From contig NZ_MASJ01000004.1 of NCBI RefSeq assembly GCF_001700315.1, positions 21,822-85,821 of the forward strand: a stretch of 64,000 bases of DNA, written 5' to 3'. This document shows positions 28,974 through 38,918 of this stretch, piece after piece. The stretch's first letter is position 1, and the number at the start of each line of letters is the position of its first letter. The position numbers and the translations under genes are program-made. A model generated the notes under the pieces. The model saw only the letters and a list, made by a program, of their open reading frames with translations, searched no databases and was not told the DNA's origin. Source of the stretch: Caryophanon tenue (GTDB lineage Bacteria > Bacillota > Bacilli > Bacillales_A > Planococcaceae).

Positions 28974-30251
28974 TTACTCTCCCTTTTTCCAGCCGCGCGC
29001 TTCTACTGCACGAGCATGTCCTTCTAATCCTTCTAAACGGGCTAAACGCGCAATTTTCGGTGCATTTTGTGCCCATGTTTCTTTCGTATAATATACAATA
29101 CTCGTCTTCTTTACAAAGTCGTCTACGTTTAGACCACTTGCAAAGCGAGCTGTTGAATTTGTTGGAAGTACGTGATTCGTCCCAGCAAAATAATCTCCTA
29201 CAGGCTCTGAACTATAACGTCCTAAGAAAATTGCACCTGCATGACGAATCTTTTGTGAATCTGCTTCTGCATTGGCTGTCATAATTTCTAAATGCTCAGG
29301 CGCTAATGTATTCACCGCTTTAATCGCTTCATCCATCGACTCCGCTACGTAAATTGTACCGAACGTTTCAATCGCTTTACGTGCAATTGCTTCGCGCGGT
29401 AACTTTTGTAGCTGCTTTTCGACTTCCGATGCAACCGCATCTGCTAAATCGTCACTTGTTGTAATCAGTACCGCACACGCTAATGTATCGTGCTCTGCTT
29501 GTGATAATAAGTCTGCGGCAATTTCATCTGCATACGCTGTTTCATCTGCTAAGACGCAAATTTCAGAAGGTCCAGCAATCATATCAATATCGACTTCGCC
29601 AAATACTTCACGCTTTGCAAGTGCCACGAAAATATTGCCTGGTCCTGTAATTTTATCTACCGGTGCAATCGTTTCTGTACCGTAAGCAAGTGCCGCAATC
29701 GCTTGCGCACCACCGATTTTATAAATCTCCGTCACCCCTAAAATATGTGCCGCGACAAGTACAGCTGCTGGTTGTTTACCATCTTTACTTACTGGCGATA
29801 CAAACACAATACGTTCAACACCTGCCACTTGCGCTGGAATCACATTCATCAGTACTGATGAAGGATAAGCAGCTGTGCCACCTGGTACGTATAAACCTAC
29901 TGCATCAAGTGGTGTAATACGCTGTCCTAAATACGAACCATCTTGAAGTGGCAATGTATACCCTTCTCTGCGCTGTGCTTCATGGTAAAAACGAATATTT
30001 GCCGCTGCCTCTTCTAAATCACGGTATAGCTGTGGGTCAAAACTCGCAACTGCCTCTGCAATTTCTTCTGGCGTAACACGTAAATCGTCTAGCACAATGC
30101 CGTCCCATTTTTCGGTATATTCTTTTACCGCTTCATCACCGCGTGTACGTACTTGTTGTAGCACGTCACGTACCGTTTGTAATTGCTGTTCATTGCCGCT
30201 TTCTAATGGACGCTTCAATGAAACAGCTTCACTTAGATTGACGATGTTCAT
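28974..30251 (-). CDS. hisD: Histidinol dehydrogenase
   Basis: A Zn- and NAD-dependent enzyme that oxidises histidinol to histidine, 425 residues. Conserved stretches are [54 protein letters not shown], and GTNHVLPT near the C terminus. The start overlaps the hisG stop by ATGA. Confidence 0.97.
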   Translation of the reverse strand: MNIVNLSEAVSLKRPLESGNEQQLQTVRDVLQQVRTRGDEAVKEYTEKWDGIVLDDLRVTPEEIAEAVASFDPQLYRDLEEAAANIRFYHEAQRREGYTLPLQDGSYLGQRITPLDAVGLYVPGGTAAYPSSVLMNVIPAQVAGVERIVFVSPVSKDGKQPAAVLVAAHILGVTEIYKIGGAQAIAALAYGTETIAPVDKITGPGNIFVALAKREVFGEVDIDMIAGPSEICVLADETAYADEIAADLLSQAEHDTLACAVLITTSDDLADAVASEVEKQLQKLPREAIARKAIETFGTIYVAESMDEAIKAVNTLAPEHLEIMTANAEADSQKIRHAGAIFLGRYSSEPVGDYFAGTNHVLPTNSTARFASGLNVDDFVKKTSIVYYTKETWAQNAPKIARLARLEGLEGHARAVEARGWKKGE

Positions 30252-30889
30252 GCATCCTTCACCTGCTCATTCACAATTTTCTTTAAGCGACGTACTAAAT
30301 CTGTAATACGTGCGCCTTTTAAACGATAGCTTACAGGATTCGCAATTAAGCGTGATGATACGTCTGTAATATGCTCATATTCAACAAGCCCATTTTCCTT
30401 TAACGTACGACCTGTTGATACAATATCTACAATGCGGTCTGCTAATCCAATCATCGGTGCTAGCTCAATCGAACCGTTTAACTCAATAATTTCGACTTGT
30501 TCGCCAATGCCTTTATAGTATTTCGTTGCGATTTCAGGATATTTCGTCGCAATGCGCGGCGCAATTTCGTCCATCGTTGTGTTCGGTAAACCAGCTGAAG
30601 CAATATAGCATTCGCTAATTTTCAAATCTAATAACTCGTGCACTGTACGTCCTTGCTCAAGCAATACATCTTTGCCCGCAATGCCAATGTCCGCTACCCC
30701 ATGCTCGACATACACTGGTACATCCATTGGCTTTGCTAAAATAAAACGAATATTTTCTTCTGGAATTTCAATCATTAACTTACGAGACATTTCCATCTCT
30801 GCAGGCAAATTGAAGCCTGCTTGAATTAGTAGCTCGTATGCTTCTTCAAAAATGCGCCCTTTTGGCATCGCAATCGTTAATTCACTCAT
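30248..30889 (-). CDS. hisG: ATP phosphoribosyltransferase, short form
   Basis: Catalyses the first committed step of histidine synthesis. At 213 residues it lacks the C-terminal ACT-like regulatory domain, so it needs HisZ, encoded directly upstream with an ATGA overlap. Characteristic segments are [25 protein letters not shown] and the PRPP-binding [15 protein letters not shown]. Confidence 0.97.
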   Translation of the reverse strand: MSELTIAMPKGRIFEEAYELLIQAGFNLPAEMEMSRKLMIEIPEENIRFILAKPMDVPVYVEHGVADIGIAGKDVLLEQGRTVHELLDLKISECYIASAGLPNTTMDEIAPRIATKYPEIATKYYKGIGEQVEIIELNGSIELAPMIGLADRIVDIVSTGRTLKENGLVEYEHITDVSSRLIANPVSYRLKGARITDLVRRLKKIVNEQVKDA

Positions 30890-32052
30890 TGCTTCGTTCC
30901 TCCCGCTGTAATTGTAATGACTTCGCCAAATGGCTCAATAAACATCGCTTCATTCACTACAGCTTCGCGCGCTTGCATTGTGACATGCTTGCCTTGCTCA
31001 CGTAACGTTGCTGCACGTACTACCGCTTGCTCGTAACAGCCTTTTTCAAATAACACAACGGCTGTTTGCTGTGTAATTGTTTGTTTTGGTAACACTTCCA
31101 GCAAACGGTCTACACGTAAACCGAAGCCTGTTGCACCTACGGGTTGTCCGAAATTATGCAATAAACCGTCATAACGACCACCATTACCAATTGGGAAACC
31201 TGAACCTGTAGCGAACACTTCAAATAGCATGCCTGTGTAGTAATTCATATGGCTAGCTAGTGTAAAATCAAACGCAAACTCTTCTGCTAATCCCGCAATT
31301 TTCAATAGTTCTTCTAATTCTTTCATATACACAAGTGCATCGTTTTTCGTCACGTATTTTTCAATTTGTGCCAATGACGTTAAATTCGATGCTTCCTCGA
31401 TAAATTGTAAGAGCGATTGTGTTTTCATTGTCGGTAAACCAAATGCTAATACAGCTTCCTCAAAACCAACGAAGTTTTTTTGGACAAGCAGTACACGTAA
31501 CTCTTCCGCTTGTTCATTTGTATCTGTATAGCTCGTTAAAATGGACTGTAAAATTCCTGCATGTCCAATTGTTAATTGATACGATGTAATGCCAAATTCC
31601 TTCATTAAGCCCGCTGCTAATGAAATAACTTCTACGTCCGCATACACACTAGCATCACCAATTAACTCTACGCCCATTTGGTCAAACTCTGCTGGACGAC
31701 CGCCCTCCGTTTCTTGCGCACGGAATACATTTGCAAAATACGCTAAGCGCAATGGAATTTTTTCTTTTAATAGTTTTGATGTTGCGACACGCACAATCGG
31801 CGTTGTCATATCTGGACGTAGCACAAGGGTATTGCCTTGGCTATCGACTAATTTAAATAAAGATGCATCATAAATCGCAGATGCTTTTCCGACCGTATCG
31901 TAATACTCAACTGTCGGTGTCTTAATAAAATCATATCCGTTTGTACGTAAATATTGGCGCCCTGTTTGACGCACGTTTTCTAATTTTTCATAAATGGCAG
32001 GGAATGTATCGCGCATGCCTAGTGGTTTCTCAAACATTTGAATCATCGACAT
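30886..32052 (-). CDS. hisZ: ATP phosphoribosyltransferase regulatory subunit
   Basis: A 388-residue histidyl-tRNA-synthetase paralogue. It has class-II motifs ([32 protein letters not shown]) but no anticodon-binding tRNA-synthetase C terminus. It forms the active, histidine-sensitive complex with short HisG. The start ATG has only a distant AGGA, so initiation may be weak; in-frame ATGs follow closely. It is the first gene of the his operon. Confidence 0.95.
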   Translation of the reverse strand: MSMIQMFEKPLGMRDTFPAIYEKLENVRQTGRQYLRTNGYDFIKTPTVEYYDTVGKASAIYDASLFKLVDSQGNTLVLRPDMTTPIVRVATSKLLKEKIPLRLAYFANVFRAQETEGGRPAEFDQMGVELIGDASVYADVEVISLAAGLMKEFGITSYQLTIGHAGILQSILTSYTDTNEQAEELRVLLVQKNFVGFEEAVLAFGLPTMKTQSLLQFIEEASNLTSLAQIEKYVTKNDALVYMKELEELLKIAGLAEEFAFDFTLASHMNYYTGMLFEVFATGSGFPIGNGGRYDGLLHNFGQPVGATGFGLRVDRLLEVLPKQTITQQTAVVLFEKGCYEQAVVRAATLREQGKHVTMQAREAVVNEAMFIEPFGEVITITAGGTKQ

Positions 32053-32084
32053 ATCAGTTCGTCACTTCCTATTTTCACTTTAGT

Positions 32085-32096
32085 ACACTAGAGTGT
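32085..32096. promoter_or_regulatory. Small inverted repeat after the his transcription start
   Basis: ACACT-AG-AGTGT lies just downstream of the predicted start site, a good position for a repressor. It could be an operator for a TrpR-like HisR/YerC regulator; this is inference only. Confidence 0.3.
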
Positions 32097-32118
32097 TAGA
32101 GTAGTAGAATATGAAAGT

Positions 32119-32147
32119 ATTGTATCGAAAAATCAGCGTAACGTCAA
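32119..32147 (-). promoter_or_regulatory. Promoter of the histidine operon
   Basis: -35 TTGACG (32147-32142), 17-bp spacer, -10 TACAAT (32124-32119) on the minus strand. No T-box motif (AGGGTGGAACCGCG-like) was found in the leader. Confidence 0.75.
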
Positions 32148-32314
32148 CGCCTTCACGAAAAATTAACAATACATTCATTTTTAAGACTTATCTTTTAAAA
32201 ATGATTATTCTGTCAATTATATATGAAATTGCACGATAAACCTACCTTATTTTCGTTGATACACAAGGATGAGCAACTTCATCGCGTAACAAAGAAAATG
32301 CGCTCTTCTTATAT

Positions 32315-32354
32315 AAAAAGCGTGTGTACGAAAAACTCGTACACACGCTTTTTT
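32315..32354. terminator. Terminator after yvoF
   Basis: AAAAAGCGTGTGTACGA and TCGTACACACGCTTTTTT form a long stem overlapping the yvoF stop codon. Confidence 0.9.
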
Positions 32355-32895
32355 AATGACGTCGTTCACTCCACACCGGCATATCCTGCGCTTTCCGTGC
32401 CGCCATTTGTTCTGCTGTATAAATAATTTGCATCGGATTACCACCGACCATACTTCCTGCTGGTACGTCTTTATGGACCAATGTCATCGCGGACACAATA
32501 GCTCCATCGCCAATTGTGACACCTGGTAAAATTGTTGTGTTAGCACCGACCATCACATTTTTGCCAATTTTGACATCCCCTAAACGATATTCATCAATTA
32601 AATACTCATGGGCTAAAATTGTTGTGTTAAAACCAATAATCGAATTATCGCCAACGGAAATACGTTCTGGAAACATGGAATCAGGCATGACCATTAACGC
32701 TAGTGATACACGTTCGCCAATCTCCATCTTCAAAAACGTTCGGTACAACCAATTTTTCACACGCATCCACGGCGTAATGCGACCAATTTGAATAAAAATA
32801 AAGCACTTCATAATCTTCCAAAAGGATACGGTGTCATACACATGCCACAAGGAATTTGCGCCTTCTCTTACACGATAACGCTCTGTTTTCCGCAT
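32353..32895 (-). CDS. Left-handed beta-helix acyltransferase (YvoF-like)
   Basis: A 180-residue putative O-acetyltransferase. Hexapeptide repeats from about residue 75 (ISVGDNSIIGFNTTI, VKIGKNVMVGANTTILPGVTIGDGAIVSA) end in the typical GSMVGGNPMQII cap. The acceptor is unknown. It has the same place as B. subtilis yvoF, after ppaX and before hisZ. AAAGGAG lies upstream of the ATG. Confidence 0.88.
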   Translation of the reverse strand: MRKTERYRVREGANSLWHVYDTVSFWKIMKCFIFIQIGRITPWMRVKNWLYRTFLKMEIGERVSLALMVMPDSMFPERISVGDNSIIGFNTTILAHEYLIDEYRLGDVKIGKNVMVGANTTILPGVTIGDGAIVSAMTLVHKDVPAGSMVGGNPMQIIYTAEQMAARKAQDMPVWSERRH

Positions 32896-32899
32896 GTTT

Positions 32900-33538
32900 T
32901 CACTCCTTTACGATGTCGAGTAAATCCAACATGTCGTGCAGTATATAATCAGGATGTAAGCTGCGTAAAAATGCTTCCCCTTTAATCGACCATGCAACAC
33001 CAGCCGTTTTCACGCCAGCATTTTTGCCACCTTCAATATCATGCGAATTATCACCAATCATGAGCGCTTCTTCACGACAAACGCCTAACTGTGCAAGTGC
33101 CTTTTCAATCGGTTCTGCATGTGGCTTTGGATGGTCTACATCGTCAAGCGTAATCGTCACATCAAATAAATGAGCGACACCCATCAACTGCAAACCACGT
33201 TCCATCGTTGTACGAATTTTCGTCGTTACAATCGCTAGCTTAATCCCTTGTGCATGAAGCGCTTCTAATGTTTCTTTCACATTTGGATATTCCGACACCA
33301 GCGTATCATGATGCGCTTGATTCCACATACGATACTTGTGTACCATCTCCGCCGTACAATCTGGACATTCTGCCAAAAACGTCTGTTCAAGCGATGGCCC
33401 GATAAAGCGTACATAATCTTCGTCCGTATATTTCCCTGGTGCATATTCTTCGAGCACATGACGAAATGTTTCAATGATTAATGTATTCGTATTCAGTAGC
33501 GTACCATCAAAATCAAATAGCAATGCTTTGACCATCAT
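32900..33538 (-). CDS. ppaX: Pyrophosphatase PpaX (HAD family)
   Basis: Hydrolyses the pyrophosphate made when HPr kinase/phosphorylase dephosphorylates seryl-phosphorylated HPr. A 212-residue HAD protein with DxD motif LLFDFDGTLLNT, motif II VTTKI, motif III lysine in HPKPHAEP and motif IV MIGDNSHDIEGG. Two ATGs occur in tandem; AGGAG is 6 nt before the first and 9 before the second. It is in operon with lgt and hprK. Confidence 0.94.
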   Translation of the reverse strand: MMVKALLFDFDGTLLNTNTLIIETFRHVLEEYAPGKYTDEDYVRFIGPSLEQTFLAECPDCTAEMVHKYRMWNQAHHDTLVSEYPNVKETLEALHAQGIKLAIVTTKIRTTMERGLQLMGVAHLFDVTITLDDVDHPKPHAEPIEKALAQLGVCREEALMIGDNSHDIEGGKNAGVKTAGVAWSIKGEAFLRSLHPDYILHDMLDLLDIVKE

Positions 33539-33547
33539 TGTCAGCTC

Positions 33548-34366
33548 CTAATCTGCGTAACGTGCGCCGTCTTTTTTCATACGACCATAAATGATACCTG
33601 CAATCCCAAAAACAATCGCAATGATTGATACGACCTGTGCTGAGCGTAAATCGCCAATTAAATATAAGCTGTCGGTACGTAAACCTTCGATAAAGAATCG
33701 ACCAATTGAGTACCAAATTAAATAACCGAAGAAAATTTCACCACGGCGTAAGTTTACATTACGCAGTAAGACTAAAATAATTAAACCGATCACATTCCAA
33801 AGTGATTCATATAAAAATGTCGGATGTACGTATGTCATCACACCGTTTAACTCAACATACATATGGTCAATAATCCAATTTGGAATAAATAAACCTTCTA
33901 AAAACTCACGGGATACTGGCCCACCAAACGCTTCTTGGTTCATAAAATTGCCCCAACGTCCGATAATTTGACCAATTAAAATACTTGGTGCGGTAATATC
34001 TGCTACTTTTAAGAAGCTCACACCCTTTATACGGCAGAAAATATAGGCCGTAATAAATGCACCAATTAACGCACCGTGAATGGCAATACCGCCGTTCCAA
34101 ATTTCAATAATTTTCGCGGGGTTCTCTCCGTAATAATCCCACTTCATCGCTACATAATATATACGCGCGCTAATAATTGCAATCGGTACAGCCCAAATAA
34201 GTAAATCGGCTAAAAAATCTTCCGGTAAGCCACGCTTTACCGCTTCTCGTTGCGCAAATAAATACGCTAAAATAATACCTGACACAATTAGTAGTCCGTA
34301 CCAACGTACTGTAAACGGCCCTAATTGAAAGGCAATCGGGTCAAGCCCTAGTAAAAAATCCATCAT
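33548..34366 (-). CDS. lgt: Prolipoprotein diacylglyceryl transferase
   Basis: A membrane enzyme that adds diacylglycerol to the lipobox cysteine of prolipoproteins. It has 272 residues and about seven transmembrane helices, with the signature [15 protein letters not shown] and the [16 protein letters not shown] regions carrying the essential His. AAAGGA lies upstream of a double ATG start. Several lipoproteins in this window (binding protein, cytochrome c551, FixH-like) would be substrates. Confidence 0.96.
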   Translation of the reverse strand: MMDFLLGLDPIAFQLGPFTVRWYGLLIVSGIILAYLFAQREAVKRGLPEDFLADLLIWAVPIAIISARIYYVAMKWDYYGENPAKIIEIWNGGIAIHGALIGAFITAYIFCRIKGVSFLKVADITAPSILIGQIIGRWGNFMNQEAFGGPVSREFLEGLFIPNWIIDHMYVELNGVMTYVHPTFLYESLWNVIGLIILVLLRNVNLRRGEIFFGYLIWYSIGRFFIEGLRTDSLYLIGDLRSAQVVSIIAIVFGIAGIIYGRMKKDGARYAD

Positions 34367-34378
34367 TACCGTCCTTTC

Positions 34379-35308
34379 TTATCCTTCAAAATCTTCATCT
34401 GCAATCATTGCGTCTAAACGACGTGAAAACTCTTCTGCTGCATTAACCCCCATACGTTTTAGGCGGTAATTCATTGCAGCTACTTCAATAATAACGGCTA
34501 AGTTTCGCCCAGGTTGCACCGGAATAACAAGCTTCGTGAGCTCCGTATCAATAATTTTCATCTTTTGCTCATCTAAGCCAAGACGGTCATACATTTTATT
34601 GGGGTCCCAAATTTCAAGGTCAATCACAAGTGAAATTCGCTTATTATTACGCACCGCACTTGCTCCGAATAATGTCATCACATCGATAATACCGATACCA
34701 CGAATTTCAAGTAAATGTTCAAGCAGTGGTGGCGGATTCCCAATAAGTAAATTTTCTGCTTCTTGGCGAATTTCCACACAGTCATCTGCTACTAAACGGT
34801 GACCCTTTTTTACAAGCTCCAGTGCCGTCTCACTTTTACCAACTCCGCTTTTCCCTGTTAATAGCACACCAATACCGTACACATCGACAAGTACACCATG
34901 GACTGCTGTCATCGGCGCTAAGCGACTTTCTAAATAGTTCGTTAAACGACTTGAAAAACGTGTCGTCGTCATCGATGTCGATAACACCGGTACTTGATAC
35001 TCATTTGAGGCATCAATTAATTCCTGCGGTACAATATTATCGCGTGAAATAATAACAGCTGGCGTCGTCGGTGAACATAATTTACGCATACGTTCCACCT
35101 TTACACCATCTGGTAACATTTCAAAAAACGATAATTCCGTCATCCCTAATAGCTGCACACGATTAGCTGGATAGTGTGTAAAATACCCTGCCATCTCGAG
35201 CCCTGGACGCGAAATATCACTTGTTGTAATGGCGCGCCCAATTCCTTCTTCACCACCAACAAGTGTTAAGTTAAACTCTTCCATCACATCTCTTGTTGTA
35301 ACTTGCAT
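34379..35308 (-). CDS. hprK: HPr kinase/phosphorylase
   Basis: Phosphorylates and dephosphorylates the regulatory serine of HPr and Crh in response to fructose-1,6-bisphosphate. It has 309 residues, with Walker A GKSGVGKS (152-159), the nearby catalytic region VADDCVEI and the family signature [23 protein letters not shown] lies 5 nt before the ATG. It heads the hprK-lgt-ppaX-yvoF unit. Confidence 0.97.
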   Translation of the reverse strand: MQVTTRDVMEEFNLTLVGGEEGIGRAITTSDISRPGLEMAGYFTHYPANRVQLLGMTELSFFEMLPDGVKVERMRKLCSPTTPAVIISRDNIVPQELIDASNEYQVPVLSTSMTTTRFSSRLTNYLESRLAPMTAVHGVLVDVYGIGVLLTGKSGVGKSETALELVKKGHRLVADDCVEIRQEAENLLIGNPPPLLEHLLEIRGIGIIDVMTLFGASAVRNNKRISLVIDLEIWDPNKMYDRLGLDEQKMKIIDTELTKLVIPVQPGRNLAVIIEVAAMNYRLKRMGVNAAEEFSRRLDAMIADEDFEG

Positions 35309-35424
35309 ACTGACACCTCAATTCTCGCAATCTTTCATTATTTTAGCATGATATGATATGAAAAGGTATTACACACACAGCTCATTTGGTAAACAGGGGT
35401 TTGAGCGAGTCATCTAAACTATAT

Positions 35425-35466
35425 GCAAAAATAAAAGCACACATAACAAACTCGTTACGTGTGCTT
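35425..35466 (-). terminator. Terminator after cytochrome c551 gene
   Basis: On the minus strand AAGCACACGTAAC (35466-35454) pairs with GTTATGTGTGCTT (35447-35435), then TTATTTTTG. A second small hairpin ACCATCCT...AGGATGGT lies at about 35472-35499. Confidence 0.75.
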
Positions 35467-35507
35467 CGCCTACCATCCTTCTCTCCAGCTAGGATGGTAT
35501 CAATATT

Positions 35508-35822
35508 TTATTTTTGCTCGGCTAACCATGCTGCAGCTGCTTCTGCTTGTTCACCTTTAATTAAACCAGGTGGCATACCATTTTTCCCATTTTCAATGAT
35601 GTCTAAAATTTCCGCTTCTGATAAACGAGCACCAACATCGTTTAATGCAGGTGTATTCCCTTTACCTTCTAAGTTTCCACCGTGGCATGTCGCACATGAT
35701 GATTTCACAACGTTCTCACCATCTACTACGCCATCTGTACTTTGCGTTGCTTCGTCATCGCCGCTACACGCCGCTAATAATAGTGCTGAACTAAATAATG
35801 CTGCTAATAAACGTTTTTTCAT
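35508..35822 (-). CDS. cccB: Cytochrome c551, membrane-anchored lipoprotein
   Basis: A 104-residue electron carrier outside the membrane. Lipobox LLLAAC (Cys19) anchors it, an acidic linker follows, and a class-I c-type haem site Cys43-Ala-Thr-Cys46-His47 has its axial Met in NGMPPG. In B. subtilis CccB works with cytochrome c oxidases. It is followed by its own terminator; yvjA lies upstream, as in B. subtilis. Confidence 0.93.
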   Translation of the reverse strand: MKKRLLAALFSSALLLAACSGDDEATQSTDGVVDGENVVKSSCATCHGGNLEGKGNTPALNDVGARLSEAEILDIIENGKNGMPPGLIKGEQAEAAAAWLAEQK

Positions 35823-35870
35823 CCCATTCTCTCCCTCATCGTCACATACTATCTACATTATATACCAAGC

Positions 35871-36722
35871 TTATGCTTTCTTAAAACCCTCGCCTAGTAC
35901 TTCATATGCGTCAGAAACAATGACAAATGCTTTTGGGTCAATGGTTTGTACAACTTGTTTCAAACGTGTGAACTCTGTTTGATACACGACTACCATTAGC
36001 ATCGAGCGCTCTTTTTGTGTGTACCCGCCAATCGCAGGCACTTTTGTCACACCACGGTCAATTTCCGCATAAATCGTTTCACGAATTTGGTCTTCTTTTT
36101 CTGAAATGATATAGACCATTTTCGATCCGCTAAATCCAAGCTGAATAATATCAATCGTTTTCGTCGTCACATACAACCCAATAATCGCATATAAACCTTT
36201 TTCAATATCAAATACAACAGCCGCACTTACTGCAATAATGCCATCAATTAAAAGTACACTCGTTCCTAATGTTAACCCTGTATACTTCGTAATAATTTGT
36301 GCCAATAAATCTGTACCGCCCGTTGATGCTTTCCCTTTGAATACAAGACCAATACCTGCCCCGATAACGATACCACCAAAAATGGCACCAAGTAACGGGT
36401 TCATCGTTACCGCTTCAATATTTTGCGTTAAAATAACAACGAGTGGCAGCGTTAATGTACCAACCAATGATTTCAACCCGAAGTTTTTCCCTAAAATTAC
36501 AACGCCTGCAATAAATAATGGAATGTTAAATGCATATTGCACAAGCCCTGCATTCCAGCCAAACAAGCCATTTAAAATCGTACTAATACCACTTACGCCA
36601 CCTGAAGCGACTTGGTTCGGTAATAAAAATAAATTAAATCCTAATGCAATGACGATTGCTCCAGCAATGACATACACATATTCCAGAAACGTATCTTTAA
36701 ATTCGTACGTTGTTTTCCCCAT
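35871..36722 (-). CDS. YitT-family membrane protein (YvjA-like)
   Basis: A 283-residue protein with five to six N-terminal transmembrane segments (to about residue 190; NQVASGGVSGIS, GKASTGGTDLLA) and a C-terminal soluble DUF2179 domain (GVTKVPAIGGYTQKERSML). The role of the family is unresolved; transport has been suggested. GAGG lies upstream of the ATG. It is paired with cccB. Confidence 0.88.
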   Translation of the reverse strand: MGKTTYEFKDTFLEYVYVIAGAIVIALGFNLFLLPNQVASGGVSGISTILNGLFGWNAGLVQYAFNIPLFIAGVVILGKNFGLKSLVGTLTLPLVVILTQNIEAVTMNPLLGAIFGGIVIGAGIGLVFKGKASTGGTDLLAQIITKYTGLTLGTSVLLIDGIIAVSAAVVFDIEKGLYAIIGLYVTTKTIDIIQLGFSGSKMVYIISEKEDQIRETIYAEIDRGVTKVPAIGGYTQKERSMLMVVVYQTEFTRLKQVVQTIDPKAFVIVSDAYEVLGEGFKKA

Positions 36723-36815
36723 ATTTTTTCCTCACTTCATTTTTCAGTCATTATCGACAAAATTATATCAAACGCGTCTGCTGAATGGAACTTCATCACG
36801 ATGAAGGACGCCATG

Positions 36816-36851
36816 AAAAAAAGCTAGTGAGCTTTTTGCCACTAGCTTTTC
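36816..36851 (-). terminator. Terminator of the EAL-HDOD gene
   Basis: On the minus strand AAAAGCTAGTG pairs with CACTAGCTTTT, followed by TTTC. The 5' arm lies in the last codons. Confidence 0.85.
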
Positions 36852-38098
36852 ATGTCTGGCTTCATTGAATGATAGACGGCACTTTCCGCCCACGCCATTG
36901 ATTCGTCGTATATTTGTTGTGCAAAGCTCGGTTGAATGTGTAATGATGCGCAATACGTTTCCACATCATCCCAACGCATTTTTCCAAGCGCGATGCTGAA
37001 TTTTAAATACGGGGCGTATTTCGTATCCTTGCCAATTAATGTATCAATAATCTCATCATTGAGCGGCATCTGCCCTAAAATATGCTGTAATGGTCGTTGT
37101 AGCAGCGAATCAATTAATGAAAACATACCGACTAAAAAATATTCAGATGGATTTTTAAAATGTTTGCGACGTGCAAGCTGCTCACATACACGTGCGCGGA
37201 ATAAAGACATAATCATTAATTGCTTAAATGCGCCCGACTCGTTCGCATTTTTCATTTCTCGAATCGCGAGCAAATACATCCACTTACGCAATTCGGTAAT
37301 CCCTAACATGACAACCGCTTGCTTAATCGAGCTAACTTTACGACGTAAACGTGGGTCAACTACGCGAATAAACTGCATTAATTTATAAGAAAGCGCTACA
37401 TCACGTTCAATTTGTGTCGCTAATTCATTCATATCTAAATCTTGATTTTTTAACATCGCTAACACTTGTAAATATTGTAGTGTATTTATTGGAATTTCAT
37501 ATGATTTCACTAACTGCGGTTGCTCAAAGAAAAAACCTTGAAACAATTGATAACCTGCCTGACACGCTTCATTAAATTGACCACGCGTTTCTACACGTTC
37601 CGCAACAAGTAATACATGTGGATACGTTGTTTGAATTAACGTTTCAATCTCAAAACGTTCGTTAGGCGTTGCACTTAAGAAATCGACCTTCACATAATCA
37701 ATATATTGGAACAACTCTTTATATAATTGATTTTCATATAGTACGAAGTCATCCATCGCGATTTTAAAACCACGTCTCTTTAACACCGCTAAACGCTTTA
37801 CTAATCGCTCGGTAATCGGCACATCTTCCAATATTTCAATGCCAATTTGCTTCGCCTCTAAATGGTCAAGCAACGGTCCCATCAATAAATTTTCAGTAAA
37901 ATTCACAAAGCATAATTTCCCTTTCGCCACTTCATCCATGCCAATTGACAGCAATGCGTTTGTCAATACTTGCATTGTCGCATCATCATCGTTCGCGGCA
38001 CTATGCGTTCGCACTTGCTTATTACGATAAAGTAGCTCATAACCAACTATGTGCTCCTGTGCATCAAAAATCGGTTGGCGCCCAACAAAAACCTCCAT
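36842..38098 (-). CDS. EAL and HDOD domain protein (YuxH-like)
   Basis: A 418-residue cytoplasmic signalling protein. The N-terminal EAL-like domain (about 1-200) keeps several phosphodiesterase residues: GYELLYR in place of EAL, FVNFTENL, IEILEDV, AMDDF, VKVDF and VAERVETRGQF, but lacks the GTGYSS loop after DDF. The C-terminal HDOD domain (about 205-400; LATQIERDVALSYKLMQFI) is a non-catalytic HD relative. Activity on cyclic di-GMP is doubtful; binding is possible. AGGAGG lies upstream of the ATG. Confidence 0.9.
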   Translation of the reverse strand: MEVFVGRQPIFDAQEHIVGYELLYRNKQVRTHSAANDDDATMQVLTNALLSIGMDEVAKGKLCFVNFTENLLMGPLLDHLEAKQIGIEILEDVPITERLVKRLAVLKRRGFKIAMDDFVLYENQLYKELFQYIDYVKVDFLSATPNERFEIETLIQTTYPHVLLVAERVETRGQFNEACQAGYQLFQGFFFEQPQLVKSYEIPINTLQYLQVLAMLKNQDLDMNELATQIERDVALSYKLMQFIRVVDPRLRRKVSSIKQAVVMLGITELRKWMYLLAIREMKNANESGAFKQLMIMSLFRARVCEQLARRKHFKNPSEYFLVGMFSLIDSLLQRPLQHILGQMPLNDEIIDTLIGKDTKYAPYLKFSIALGKMRWDDVETYCASLHIQPSFAQQIYDESMAWAESAVYHSMKPDMKS

Positions 38099-38144
38099 AA
38101 AAACCTCCTTCCTCTCTTACGGATTAGTAGTGTAATGTAATCAC

Positions 38145-38182
38145 AAAAAGAGCTGTCTATGCTCGGCACAAACAACTCTTTT
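38145..38182 (-). terminator. Terminator after dedA
   Basis: An imperfect stem AAAAGAGTTGTTTGTGC with GCATAGACAGCTCTTTT on the minus strand, followed by TG. Confidence 0.6.
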
Positions 38183-38184
38183 CA

Positions 38185-38829
38185 TTAGTTTTTTACTAGT
38201 CGTTGTTTTGCAAATCCTACAACTGCTGGCAACACAGAAATAATAATAATTAAAATCAGTACTGTTGAGAAATTATCTTTAATTACTGGAATATTGCCGA
38301 AGAAGTAGCCTAGCAACGTACAGCTAAACACCCATGCAAAGGCTCCCACTACATTGTAGAGTAAGAAATAGCCGTAATTCATACGACTTGCACCAGCAAC
38401 GAACGGGATAAATGTTCGAATAAACGGCATAAAGCGGGCAATGACAATCGTTTTACCGCCATGCTTATTAAAGAATGCTTGCGCTGCGTCCATACGTTCT
38501 TGACTAACAACACGCCCTAAAAAGCTATTCGGTGGAATCGATGTTCCGACCTTTTTACCAATATGATAGTTTACCGTGTCACCGATAACCGCTGCGACAA
38601 AGTAACCAATGAGTAAAATCGGAAGTACGAATGCTCCTTGTGCCGCTAATGCACCACTGGCAAATAATAAAGAATCTCCTGGTAAAAACGGAAAAATAAC
38701 AAGCCCCGTCTCTACAAATACAATACCAAAAACAATACCGTATGCCCATGCACCGAAATCTTGAATAATGTCGACGAGATGTTCGTCAATGTGCAAAATA
38801 AAATCGACTAGCGCCATCACGATATCCAT
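38185..38829 (-). CDS. DedA family (SNARE-associated) membrane protein
   Basis: A 214-residue inner-membrane protein. The family core is clear: FVETGLVIFPFLPGDSLLFASG, GDTVNYHIGKKVG and the conserved RFMPFIRTFIPFVAG, with hydrophobic helices between. DedA proteins include undecaprenyl-phosphate and phospholipid flippases and affect envelope homeostasis; which lipid this one handles is unknown. GAGG precedes the ATG. Confidence 0.92.
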   Translation of the reverse strand: MDIVMALVDFILHIDEHLVDIIQDFGAWAYGIVFGIVFVETGLVIFPFLPGDSLLFASGALAAQGAFVLPILLIGYFVAAVIGDTVNYHIGKKVGTSIPPNSFLGRVVSQERMDAAQAFFNKHGGKTIVIARFMPFIRTFIPFVAGASRMNYGYFLLYNVVGAFAWVFSCTLLGYFFGNIPVIKDNFSTVLILIIIISVLPAVVGFAKQRLVKN

Positions 38830-38918
38830 ATGTTTCCTCGTTACTTTCTATTTATAGTTTCATCCGTTCATTTTACGTTTTTTCACCGTAACTGTCACGA
38901 ACAGTTTTTCCTAACTTT

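Noticed and set aside
32053..32222. T-box or his leader peptide before hisZ
   Set aside because: No AGGGTGGAACCGCG-like T-box or run of His codons was found.
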